Of a stretch of 64,000 nt of DNA, positions 54,813 to 64,000 are shown one piece after another. Position numbers and translations under genes: made by a program. Position 1 is the first letter of the stretch; each line of letters opens with the position of its first letter. Where the stretch lies: the NCBI RefSeq assembly GCF_018873765.1, contig NC_057923.1, forward strand, positions 8,568,413 through 8,632,412, read 5' to 3'. The DNA comes from Telopea speciosissima. Its lineage: Eukaryota > Streptophyta > Magnoliopsida > Proteales > Proteaceae. The notes below the pieces were generated by a model. That model saw only the letters and a program-made list of their open reading frames with translations. It had not been told where the DNA came from and searched no databases.

Positions 54813-55923
54813 GTATGATTCCTTAGAATGCATTCCAACTTCCAAGAATAAGACCTGAATCCTCTCCAATGCACCAATGCACCCAATGCACATCTAACTA
54901 TTGGGCAACACCCAGACATGCATTCCTTTAGTGTCAATCGTCGGATGCTTGCCAAAAAGGATCAATATCCCCAAGAATACATACCAAATGCAACAATATC
55001 ATGTTTATTGTCATTTATAGATTAAGAAAAGAAATCTAATGGTGACTATTCTAATTCAACTTAAATTTTTTTTTTTTGGTGCTAAAGTCATTGAATGGAT
55101 AAGTCGTCAATCTCTAAAACAGACTATGTAATGTACTTTATCTACTGGGTTACGGGCGATTTAATTCTTTTTTTTTTTTGGTTGTTGCGCCAGGACACAT
55201 TTGGCATGGTGCTAGAACCTTGCTCAGAGACGTTTTTGCTGGGATTGATCCAGATTTGGATGCTTAAGTAGGATTTGGAGCATTCCAAAAACTTGAAGAT
55301 CCAACTTCAAGGAGAGTGAGAAATACGTAGAGAAGATGAAGATAAAGACAATTTCTGGTTTGAAAATCTAATTCCTGCTGATGTTTTCCTATTATTAAAT
55401 TATTAATCAAATTGAGTATTGAATAGATAATACCAACAATATGTCCTCCCCCCCCCCCCCCCCAAAAAAAAAAATCTAATTCCTGCTTATGTTTTCCTAT
55501 TATTAAATGTTAATTTTATCCTTGCACTTTTTGACTCTTTTTTCTTTGAGTGGGTCCTGTAATCAGCTTGATCTGTACTCTTGAATGGGTCCCAAGTATT
55601 ATACGTGGCAAGTTATTAAGCCATGAAAATGGGTATTTTCTTTTCTTAGCTTCTAAACAAAACTTTCGATGATCGAACGGTAACAAGGTTAGGAGTTCTT
55701 GGTGAGAACGGTTTCATAGAATCAAGAATCGAGAACTTTAAAGCGTAAAACCGCAACTAAAAACACATAACTGCAACTGTGCAACCTCTCCTTATTATGA
55801 TTTTAATGGCTCGTGACTTGCGAATTAAGCTGAGTAAAGGAAGAGAGAGACGCTAGAGAAAAAGGGTTACAAAAAGAAAGAAAGAAAGAAATCTCTTCTT
55901 TACGTTTTTTTTTTTTTAAATCC
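54813..55923. other. Intergenic sequence upstream of the GT14 gene
   Basis: There is a C-run/A-run at 55448-55474. A 40-bp direct repeat around it (AATCTAATTCCTGCT.ATG) occurs at 55366 and 55473. No gene is recognised. Confidence 0.4.
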
Positions 55924-56001
55924 ATGGATCTGTGTCTTCATCACTTCCACTTTTGTCTGCCATTACGAACTCCACAGAAAGCAAAAGAGACAATGACGTA
56001 G
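55924..56001 (+). other. Possible upstream ORF (25 codons) before the GT14 start
   Basis: An ATG at 55924 opens a frame (MDLCLHHFHFCLPLRTPQKA...) that ends at a TAG at 55999-56001, about 200 nt before the main start. It matters only if transcription starts upstream of it, which cannot be judged here. Confidence 0.3.
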
Positions 56002-56201
56002 AGACTCTCTCTTCCTTTCCCTTCTCCTCCCTCTGCTGTTCTTTCCTTTCTCAAACGATTCAACTAACAAATCGGTCGGCGCCTCCATTAGAGAAGCATC
56101 AAAGTGAGCTTTGATAGGTTCTTTCTTAGTTTTCTTTTCAGTTTGAAGGGAGGAAGAAGGAACGAAGCAGGAAGGAGAAGAGAGAGAAAGAAGGAGATGA
56201 A

Positions 56202-57167
56202 ATGAAGAGTCTAAAGAGTTATCTGCACCAGAGGCAGCCAACAAACATGGAGAGGAAATGGATCTTTCCCTTGGCGATAGGTTCATTGGTTTCTCTCTTC
56301 CTTCTCTTTCTCACAACCCTCACCTCTCCATACGGTACTCTCTTCTTCCCTCTCAACGGCTCCGTTACCCTCTCCCGTGGCGTCTTCGTCGAATCCAAGC
56401 TTCGCCCTGTCCCCGTGTCTTCCCTGCCTCCACCCCCTCGCCTGGCTTATCTCATCTCCGGCTCCGCTGGCGATGGTTTGATGCTCAAGCGTACTCTCCT
56501 TGCCCTCTACCACCCGCTCAACCGCTACATTGTCCATCTCGACCTCGAGTCCACTCCCAAGGAACGCATTGATCTCCTCGATTACATCAGGACACACCAG
56601 ATCTTCGCCTCCGTGGGTAACGTTCGAATGATCACCAAGGCCAATCTCGTCACCTATAAGGGTCCTACCATGGTCGCCAACACGCTCCACGCCGCTGCCA
56701 TCTTGTTGAAGGAGGGTGGAGATTGGGACTGGTTCATCAATCTCAGTGCCTCCGATTACCCCCTCGTTACTCAAGATGGTTAGTCATTTTCGGCTTCTTC
56801 AATTTCTCCGGTTAGTCATTTGCACTTTCTTTTTTAAACATTTGATTGATTGGTGCCTTGCTGTGGTTAGATCTGTTGCACACGTTTTCGTATTTGCCCC
56901 GGGATCTCAACTTCATGGATCATACCAGCAACATTGGATGGAAGGAGTATGACCAATAACCCTTTCTTTTTTGATCCATCTCCGGTTTGAAACTTTTAAC
57001 TGACTTCGTTTTGGAAGTTTTGCTGACATTCTTTTTTGGTTTCTTGCCTAGGTTTCAGCGGGCAAAACCAATTATTATAGATCCGGGGTTGTATATGACC
57101 CAGAAATCTGATGTTTTCTGGGTTTCCCAGAGGCGAAGCGTTCCCAACGCCTTTAAACTCTTCACAG
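56202..57167 (+). CDS. GT14 beta-glucuronosyltransferase (GlcAT14-like), 5' exons only
   Basis: Exons 56202-56778, 56871-56946 and 57052-57167, all GT-AG, in frame, giving 256 complete codons. The protein is a type II Golgi membrane enzyme: a short cytosolic N-terminus, a membrane anchor at about residues 21-40 (FPLAIGSLVSLFLLFLTTL), a stem, then the GT14 core (RLAYLISGSAGDGLMLKRTL, ALYHPLNRYIVHLDLES, TKANLVTYKGPTMVANTL, DWDWFINLSASDYPLVTQDD, FMDHTSNIGWKEFQRAKP, VFWVSQRRSVPNAFKLFTG). Arabidopsis relatives (GlcAT14A-C) add glucuronic acid to arabinogalactan-protein glycans. The ORF stops at the phase-1 donor after LFTG; the C-terminal exon (usually about 150 residues with WDNPPKQHP) is not seen before 64000. 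Either the last intron exceeds 6.8 kb or the gene is truncated. A second Met at residue 16 (MERKWIFPL) could also initiate. Confidence 0.9.
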
Positions 57168-59295
57168 GTGAAGTTAGCTAAAACTTTTAAGTTTTTAAAT
57201 CCATTTTCAACCGTGGATTAGTCTCTAGCCTCTGTTTCCTTTCAGTTCTGCTATTGTCAAATTTCTTACTTTTTAGTTATTTAAGAAGCCAGTTGTTCTA
57301 AGATAGGTTCTTGGAAACAACTTATAATATATATTGGACAAATATGGGGAAAAAATGCTATATGCCTCTGATCGCTTTATGGACTCCGTATAATATTTTA
57401 TATTTAATGTTTTTATTGATATCCATGTTTGCTCTTAACGTATAGGTGGAGTTTTTATGATGTCATAGTAAATTGGTTTCTGATAATCTAGGCAATTTTA
57501 ACCTGAAAATTTTCTGTTTACATGATTTTCAATGGAAGGCAACAGAACCTTAAGAACTTAAAGCATAAAAAGTTCAAATGGGAAGCTCTCTCAATTTATG
57601 TTGAAATAAGATAGAATTGGATTTTGCAAAATATATGAACTGAAACTGTAGAATTATTGCTTATGTATGGTACAACTTGTCTGACATTTTGGGTCTTATG
57701 GGACCTTTCCCTAGAGAGATCTCCACTATTTTATTAAGAAAGGTTGATTTAACTATCAATGATAGAGAGAGCATGAGATGTAGTCGGTAGAAAATAGATT
57801 CAGGTTGTAAATGGAAACTAGTAGCCCTAAGATGCTCTTTTATTGTGATTTGGGATGCTGCAGATTCGATGACTCAGTAGGAAAACTGTCATTATCAAAG
57901 GTCTGGCACAGGATTTGTAAATTTCTTAAGTTATTTTCTTATTACAAAATAATAAGAAGATACTACACATTTAAGATAGGTATCTCATTGCTCTGAGGTT
58001 TGACCAAGTGTAGGAGATATTTGTATATGCAATATTACGCGCTAAAATTCTAGCTCTGATATGCTAGGACTATATTTGGAGTAGAAAATGAAAGGTGACG
58101 AGTCCAAACTATGCCTCATTAAGACACTCTGTACTCTGTAGAATGAATGCGAACTGCTGGGGCATGGACCGTTAACAAAGAGATGACATCAAATGAGTTT
58201 TACTGAGTAGAATGCAAGTGACATGTTCAGCTGCAATACTGTGGAGTAGGCGATAAAAGTTAAATTGTTTTTAAACATGTCTGACTCTCAAAACCTGTTG
58301 CTAAGACAAAGCCCAAGAGTTATTGATGCCTCTAATTGTCCTCAAACTGTGAATGACAGTTTCTTGAAAGATTGTTAGAAGGGGAAGTGTGAGTGGAATA
58401 ATGTTTGGATAGTCAAGAAATTGCTGCATCTTAGGGTGAAATAATTCTTATAAATACAATTAATAAACTATTGATATAGTTTACTATCTGTGCTCATAAT
58501 TTGAAATACTAATATAATATGTAAAAAAAACTAGAAATATGGAAAAAGTTTGCAAGCAATATGGTTGAATCATAAAATCCACAAAATTTTCCTTATCCTT
58601 GAGATATGCATCATATGGTATGTACTTTTAAAAAATTCAGCTCATATGCAAACTATTTGTGAGTAATTCATGAATTAACTACATGTACCTGTTACTATGA
58701 CTGGGCCCAACATTACTAATCAGACACAACAAAAAAGAATTAATTAAAATTAATCTCAACTACAAATCAAATTTAATCAAACCCAAATCAAATACCAAAG
58801 AATCCTGGCCTAGTTAAAGCAAAATTTACTATTCCTTAATTTTCAAATGACAAGAAGAGGTCGGGTCTGAAAAGTCAAACCAACGCAAATGTTCCATGTG
58901 ATACTGCTTCTCAGCTCCACTGGGCTTGTGCATGTTGTATGGAAAAATGAGAGTTTAGGGAGTTCGTTGAACAATGCATTATGCTTGCACTAGTGAAATG
59001 AAAGGTTATAGAGTTCAAAGTGTGGGCTGTAGTTGCAAGGTTACTTGGTTATAATTACCAAATGGTTCTATTATCTTCAGTATCTAAGTTCTTGATGGTA
59101 TAATGTGTCACATTAGACTGTACTCGAAGTGATTTGACAAACATTTTAAAGGGAAATTTCAATGTCCGTAGGAACTTGGAACTCGTTATGGCTGTTGTGC
59201 AAAGTTGAATGGTTCATACATATTTTGATGACTTTGGGAAATCGAGACATGAAGCATAATAGTTAGAGGAGAACAAATCCTTAGAAGGCAGGCAA
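57168..59295. other. Probable last-intron sequence of the GT14 gene
   Basis: No exon matching the missing GT14 C-terminus is visible on the plus strand. The sequence is AT-rich and unremarkable. Confidence 0.4.
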
Positions 59296-59299
59296 ATCT

Positions 59300-59822
59300 T
59301 GGATGGGGCCTGCAATTGTGAGTGCATTTATCCAATTGTACATTGATGGATGGGATTCTGGGTATTTGTGTAAGTTGGACTTGGAGAAGGCTTATAATCT
59401 GTTATCTTGGCATATTATACACCGCATACTCAGAAGATCTGACTTTGGGAGAAATTTTGGTTTTGGATCGTGCCATCAGAAACTCTATCTTGCATAGATT
59501 TTTTTTTGCATTTTTTTTCTTCTAATGGACATTTTCAAGGTTTCCTTGGTAGCTTAAGATGTATTAGATTTTTGGGATTTGCTTTCCTCCCATTGGTTAC
59601 CTTTGTGTGGAGACTCAGACTCTGTATCATCTGTTCCAGAAGGGGGCAAAAGAAAAAAAAAGGTGTTTTAGATGGTTTTGGTACAATCACAGCTGGTCCA
59701 CTCCAGCATTACGTTTGAGGATAGTCATAATGACCTTTATTTCCTTTGTTGTTTCAAGTGTTTTGAAGATAAATACTCAAAAGAGTGAGATTATTCTCAT
59801 TCCTGACTCCTACAATCTGTGA
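59300..59822 (+). pseudogene. Degenerate LINE reverse-transcriptase fragment
   Basis: Across three frames the order is LCKLDLEKAYNLLSW, then IHRILRRSDFGR, RAIRNSILHRFF, then (in mixed frames) GSLR.IRF.G..FLPLVTFV, and SVLKINTQKSEIILIPD. This matches the plant LINE RT blocks: LDLEKAYD..SW, G.RQGDPLSP.LF, and GLKIN..KSE. The YADD catalytic block is not intact. It lies downstream of the GT14 exons, in the same orientation. Confidence 0.75.
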
Positions 59823-60248
59823 CAGTTAGTTGGTGTTATGAATTATAGAAATGGTTGTTTGCTTTTTATTTAGGACTAAGTTTTCCTCCACCCATAGAGG
59901 ATGGTTCACCCACCATCCTGGGGCTCACAAACCCCTCCTAGAGTTTTAGTATGTTCCAAAATACTCTCCCGCTCCGCGGTGAATGGATGGGTGGAGGGAA
60001 ACTCAGTCCTGTTATTTTTGGGTTTGTTTTCATCACTACGTTTAAGTCCACTTCTCTCTAGAGTTTGTGATTGACCAGTCCGGGAGAGAGTAGGCACATT
60101 TTTGAGGGGTGATAATTTTAGTCTAAATTTTCTGTTTATTACATATTACATCTCTTGTTACCATTCATGCTTATTTGTCAACCATCTCGAATCCATTGAA
60201 AGAGAGTTTTTGTGACATGCTAAAGATGACTTGGCCAATTACCACCAA

Positions 60249-60360
60249 CATAATTGTCAAGGCATCGGCTAGAAGACGCTTAGGTGTCCATGTGCCTTGG
60301 ACACCTTGCGTTTAGGCCCCCTCCATGGCCTTGGGTTGTCTAGATGCTCCGACAACTATG
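60249..60360. mobile_element. hAT MITE, 112 bp
   Basis: The ends are CATAATTGTCAAGGC and CGACAACTATG. The flanking 8-mers ACCACCAA (60241-60248) and ATCACCAA (60361-60368) differ at one base. It is of the same terminal type as the elements at 13160 and 21716. Confidence 0.75.
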
Positions 60361-60368
60361 ATCACCAA

Positions 60369-61458
60369 GTGGCTTGGATTTTGATGTGCAAAACTAGAAA
60401 GCAAGGAGGTTGCATTACTTTTCCTAAGGGTGATAAGGCCACCAGGAAAAAAGGTTATGGTAGGTGAAGAACAGTTGTGGTATAGGGTGATTCCAGTAAG
60501 CGTCGATGTAATGCTTACTGGTGGGAGACTGTTGACGCCCAAGCTAGTTGGGGTTTGTGATGTACGACAGCCAAGGCTTCAAGTCCCCCAAACAGATCCG
60601 CGAATTAACAAAGAGAGGAAGAGTTATAGAAGATAAATTAGGGAACTAGAGAAGATTTAGGGTTTAGGTAGAATCAAGGTGTCAAGTATCAGTATCAATC
60701 AACGTATCAGAAGGGTGGTTTTAAGAGACGCAATAGAGATGCATGATATGCTAAAGATACACATGGAAACACTTAAGATACGCATGGATATGCTTAGGAT
60801 TGTTGGAGATATGGCAGTGGTCTTGTCATTGTTGTCAACACACTCACACAGTGGAAGTACTGGAATCACAGTTGGTGTTGGAAATGGTTCACAGGTGTTA
60901 GAAAGGGTTTGACAGTGTCTTCTGATGATGCACAATGTTTACAAGTATTTCGATAGTGTTGGACAAGTCAGACAGTGAGTTTTAGTGGCATTCAGCGGTG
61001 TTTGGGAATGTTTGGGCTGTGTTTGAGCTTATTTGGATGCCCAGGGGCATTCTGGTAATTTTGTACATGTTTTAAAGTGGCACAATATGGTCTGGTATGT
61101 TACAGTACGTCGCTGATGTGTTCTGGCATGATGGAGAAGTGTTCACAGTCATACAGGCTTGTTTGGCAATGTTTTATAGTTTAAGTAATTTTGCACAGGA
61201 TGCGGTATGATTGGTGATGCGTATAGATGGTCGGTGATGTGATTAGATATATTTCGGCATGATACGAGTCATACGACATGTTTTAGCATGTGATTGGATG
61301 TACTTGCATGCATTGTGATGTGAGATGATGTGCATGGCATGATGGATGTACATGCATAATGAGATGCATGAACGATGGTATGATGGCATGGGGATTCATT
61401 ATAATGAATGGCACTTCATGAGATGGTGGCTTGAATGGTATGAGTTGAATGACTTAAG
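60369..61458. other. Repeat-like sequence with irregular GATGCAT-rich tract
   Basis: There is no gene. From about 60735 to 61440 the plus strand is rich in GATG/CATG/TGCATG words with irregular spacing (ATGATGTGCATGGCATGATG and similar), giving a satellite-like look. It may be part of an adjacent retroelement. Confidence 0.4.
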
Positions 61459-62077
61459 TTGTCATACCCTGAAATCACCCCCTGGGAGGATTCGACGGCT
61501 GACCTGAATACCCAAAGTATTTGAAGATCCCCAGAATCTAGATGCAGTAAATACACGTCACAAGCACAACACAATATCGAGATAACAAGTGTTACATTAA
61601 TCAGAGTGCAGGGAAAGTAAATATTTACAAGTCCTATATATATTATTTACATTAAAGTTCCAACAGCTCGATATTTCCAAGTTCACGACCATCGAGCCGA
61701 CACACAACTATTCTAAAATATAAATAGTGGAAACTCATCCACCAAAAAGGATAGTACTATACAAAAGAAAATAAAAAGGTAACGCCAAGTCATTAGTTTC
61801 TGTTCTCCAAGTAATCCTTTCTGTCACAAACGCATTCACTTGCAGGATCATCTAAAAAGAGAAAATTCCACAGGAGTGAGCTCCACTGAGCCCAGCAAGT
61901 AAAGGATAGACCACACACACACAAGCATGCATCCTAAATGCATGGGTTCAATTTTAATATTAAATCCACCTAACAAACAAATGCCTAAGTCTCTAAGATT
62001 GTGCTACAGCAACACCTTAGGTAGCATCCCCTCCGTTGGCGATGTCAAACCGGAGTTGAGCTGGAAGCCTGCCGGTC

Positions 62078-62289
62078 CCGGTCCTCAATCGGACATCGCC
62101 GGTCCCAGTACCTCCGTTGGTAACGGCTGGTTTCCCGGTCCTCAATCGGACATCGCCGGTTCCAGTACCTCCGTTGGTAACGGCTGGTTTACTCAGCAAA
62201 CCCCTGAGATTTAGTCCTCTACCACAGTTCCGGTCCTCAGTCTGAAATCGCTGTTCCCAGTACCTCCGTTGGTAACGGCTGGTTTCCCC
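62078..62289. repeat. Tandem repeat of about 56 bp, three copies
   Basis: Units contain CCGGTCCTCAATCGGACATC followed by CCAGTACCTCCGTTGGTAAC and GGCTGGTTT. The first two are adjacent; the third (from about 62231) is more diverged and lies after a 40-bp spacer. Confidence 0.85.
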
Positions 62290-62842
62290 AGGGAGGACTA
62301 TCCAACACGTAAACCCCTGTTGGTAAGCGTTGTAGCACCAGGGAGTAACATTCCTAGCCATATGCAAACTAATGGCATAGTACGAGGTGTACAATGCTCC
62401 CGCATCCCATACTACGACACACCATACCTCTCGTTTCCAAGCCGACTACGGCATCTATTCTAACACAAAGATTCATGTTTCAAACCATCATATCAACATC
62501 ACTCCACATTTCCATATCCATAAACCATAACCATCGGCCAAAAGATAATTTCCGAATAAAGACAACATTCATTCATATGCATGATTTATAACAACATTCT
62601 AAATGAAATAAACATTCCCAAAATAAATCAAAGCCTATCCCTACTTACCTTGTTATGCTTGCGATGGTGATGTTGGGTTTTGTTCGGTGTCGGTGGTCGG
62701 CGCGACTTGACGAGCGAACCGTAAGGTCCTACGAATGTTTAACCATATCCGGTGTTAAAAGCGTCAAAAACTCGCGTGGAGTCCTAGGGTTACCTCGTGG
62801 TAGGGTTAGGTAAGGTCTAGACGTGTTCAGGAGTGAAACAGC

Positions 62843-63033
62843 ATCTCAGGTTGATGAGGCAGTCAACCGGGACATCAACCTGAGATGGCAGTGTTCAAAA
62901 AATTGAAATAATTATTCTTTGGTTGATGAACCAGTCAACTGGGACACCAACCTGGGATGGCAGTAGGTTTAAAAGACTGAGATAGCATTCTCAGGTTGAT
63001 GACCCATTCGACCAGGACATCGACCTGAGATGC
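62843..63033. repeat. Three tandem hairpin units (AGGTTGATG...CATCAACCT)
   Basis: Each unit has an inverted pair around a centre: ATCTCAGGTTGATG with CATCAACCTGAGAT (unit 1, 62843-62886), GGTTGATG with CACCAACC (unit 2), TCTCAGGTTGATG with CATCGACCTGAGA (unit 3). The loops keep a CAGTCAACYGGGA-like core. The paired arms vary together in unit 1 versus unit 3 only in part. Confidence 0.75.
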
Positions 63034-63190
63034 ATAGCAGCCCAAAATCGCAGGAAAACAGGGTTTTAATGGGGTTTTGGTCGGATTTCCCCCAATTTGT
63101 TCGGAGAATAATGTTCACACGATCATTCCTATGGGTTGGGCCCATTTTATGACCCGATTACCCGAGAAATTTGGGAAATTAGAGTGGGTA

Positions 63191-64000
63191 CAACCATAGT
63201 TCCAGTCCTTGTTTTAATTTGGCATCACAGCCATTTATGGCTGAAACAAGATCTCCTTTATCTTGAATACCAGCAGTAGGAGTTCTGTATTGAATGGACC
63301 ATCTAAAGCCAAGGTCAAGGCTTACCTTAAAGTTGGAATCAAGAGATGGGTTTACTCAATTCCCTCCCAAGAAGGAAATTAAAAGAATCCATAGGTTTAG
63401 GAGAAGATTGGGCAAGAGAGGGGGTTTAGGGGGATAATTTGATGATGAGAAAGATGGGTTTCACCTTGGAGCAAGGATCGCCTGTAGCACCAGCCCCTTC
63501 TTCGGCTTTCCTTCTTTTCTTCTTCTTCTCTTCTCTTTGTTTTCCAAATGGTTCGAATAAAGTAGAGTAGTGAATTAGATTGGTTTTAATTAATATTTTT
63601 TTTATTTTTTATTAGACAAAACATGAGGCGGTTAGATTAGAAGGAGGAACTTGTTAGATAAGTTTTAAGTTTTTCTTTTTTTCAATCCTAATATGTGTCG
63701 TATAGAGTAGAAAAGAGGATTGAGTTAGATAAGCTTTAATTTTTAATTAAACATAACATGAGTCGGTTGAGTTTAGATAGGATTTGTTTATTTTATATCC
63801 AAAATAACCAATGAGTTAGATAAGTTTTAATTTTGTATTTAACATAACATGAGTCGGTTGAGTTTAGATAGGATTTGTTAATGGGTCTTAGTTTTTCTTT
63901 AATTAATTAGATTAGTATAGAAGGTTGTAATGGATAGGTGTCATGTGAGGGTTTAATAGGTCTCATTAACCTAATGACTCACATAACCCAAATTCAATTC
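63191..64000. repeat. AT-rich sequence with diverged tandem repeats at the window end
   Basis: GAGTTAGATAAG.TTTAATTTT followed by AACATAACATGAGTCGGTTG and AGTTTAGATAGGATTTGTT occurs at 63722-63788 and again at 63813-63880 (offset about 91 bp), with weaker copies from 63590. No gene is seen. Confidence 0.6.

Larger units (their letters stand above)
61459..63190. mobile_element. Probable LTR-type retrotransposon sequence
   Basis: It begins TGTCATACCCTGAAATCACC, the form of start seen in many plant Ty3/gypsy LTRs. It has higher GC than its surroundings and contains two internal repeat clusters (62078-62289 and 62843-63033). No coding domain, second LTR or target duplication could be fixed, so ends are approximate and the element may continue past the window. 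Confidence 0.5.

Noticed and set aside
53972..54991. DNA element with GTTGCATTTGG inverted ends
   Set aside because: The putative ends show similar inverted strings, but several alternative copies of the motif occur nearby and no target duplication could be found.
56283..56774. 163-codon minus-strand frame opposite GT14 exon 1
   Set aside because: Shadow of a real GC-rich exon in the other strand.
62017..62394. 125-codon minus-strand frame with internal repeats
   Set aside because: The repeated peptide is the translation of the 56-bp tandem repeat in LTR-like DNA; no protein family.

Overview
The window looks like a nuclear chromosome segment from a flowering plant. It has spliced genes with plant GT-AG introns, AT-rich spacers and many plant DNA transposons and retrotransposon remnants. 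Protein matches and the gene pair at 9.7-41 kb point to a non-grass angiosperm; I cannot name the species. No operons, CRISPR arrays or rRNA genes are visible.

Four host genes are supported. (1) A tau-class glutathione S-transferase on the minus strand (2086-2892, two exons). (2) An ELF5/WBP11-type proline-rich splicing and flowering-time protein on the plus strand (9761-22146, about nine exons, with an 8,983-nt second intron). (3) A HIPL (hedgehog-interacting-protein-like) GPI-anchored sugar-dehydrogenase-fold protein on the plus strand (32816-41040, seven exons, 693 aa). (4) The first three exons of a GT14 beta-glucuronosyltransferase (GlcAT14-like) on the plus strand (56202 to 57167). Its last exon is not visible before the window ends. 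ELF5 and HIPL are also neighbours in Arabidopsis (At5g62640/At5g62630), so this pair is probably an old linkage.

Most of the rest is transposons, many with ends and target-site duplications (TSDs) readable in the sequence. There are Mutator-like elements with 9-10 bp TSDs (727-1577, 14880-16179, 24063-24233, 44006-44183, 49785-51083, 51094-52265, probably 47710-49506). There are hAT elements with 8-bp TSDs (13160-14551, 21716-21830, 60249-60360, 46590-47344). Two PIF/Harbinger elements have TTA/TAA TSDs (6486-8272, 28653-31690). There is a solo LTR with a CCTAG duplication (37034-38272), a miniature LTR element (TRIM, 28281-31757) split by the second PIF/Harbinger, and degenerate LINE pieces.

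The most notable biology is repeated capture of host gene fragments. One PIF/Harbinger carries a sugar-transporter (STP) exon. A MULE inside ELF5 intron 2 carries an antisense AINTEGUMENTA-LIKE/PLETHORA fragment. A MULE at 47.7-49.5 kb carries an AIRP2-like RING-finger fragment and, on the opposite strand, an AP2/ERF fragment. All the recognised fragments are broken or truncated. A tRNA-like unit with pol III A and B boxes, a T-run terminator and an oversized anticodon-arm hairpin lies inside the second PIF/Harbinger element.
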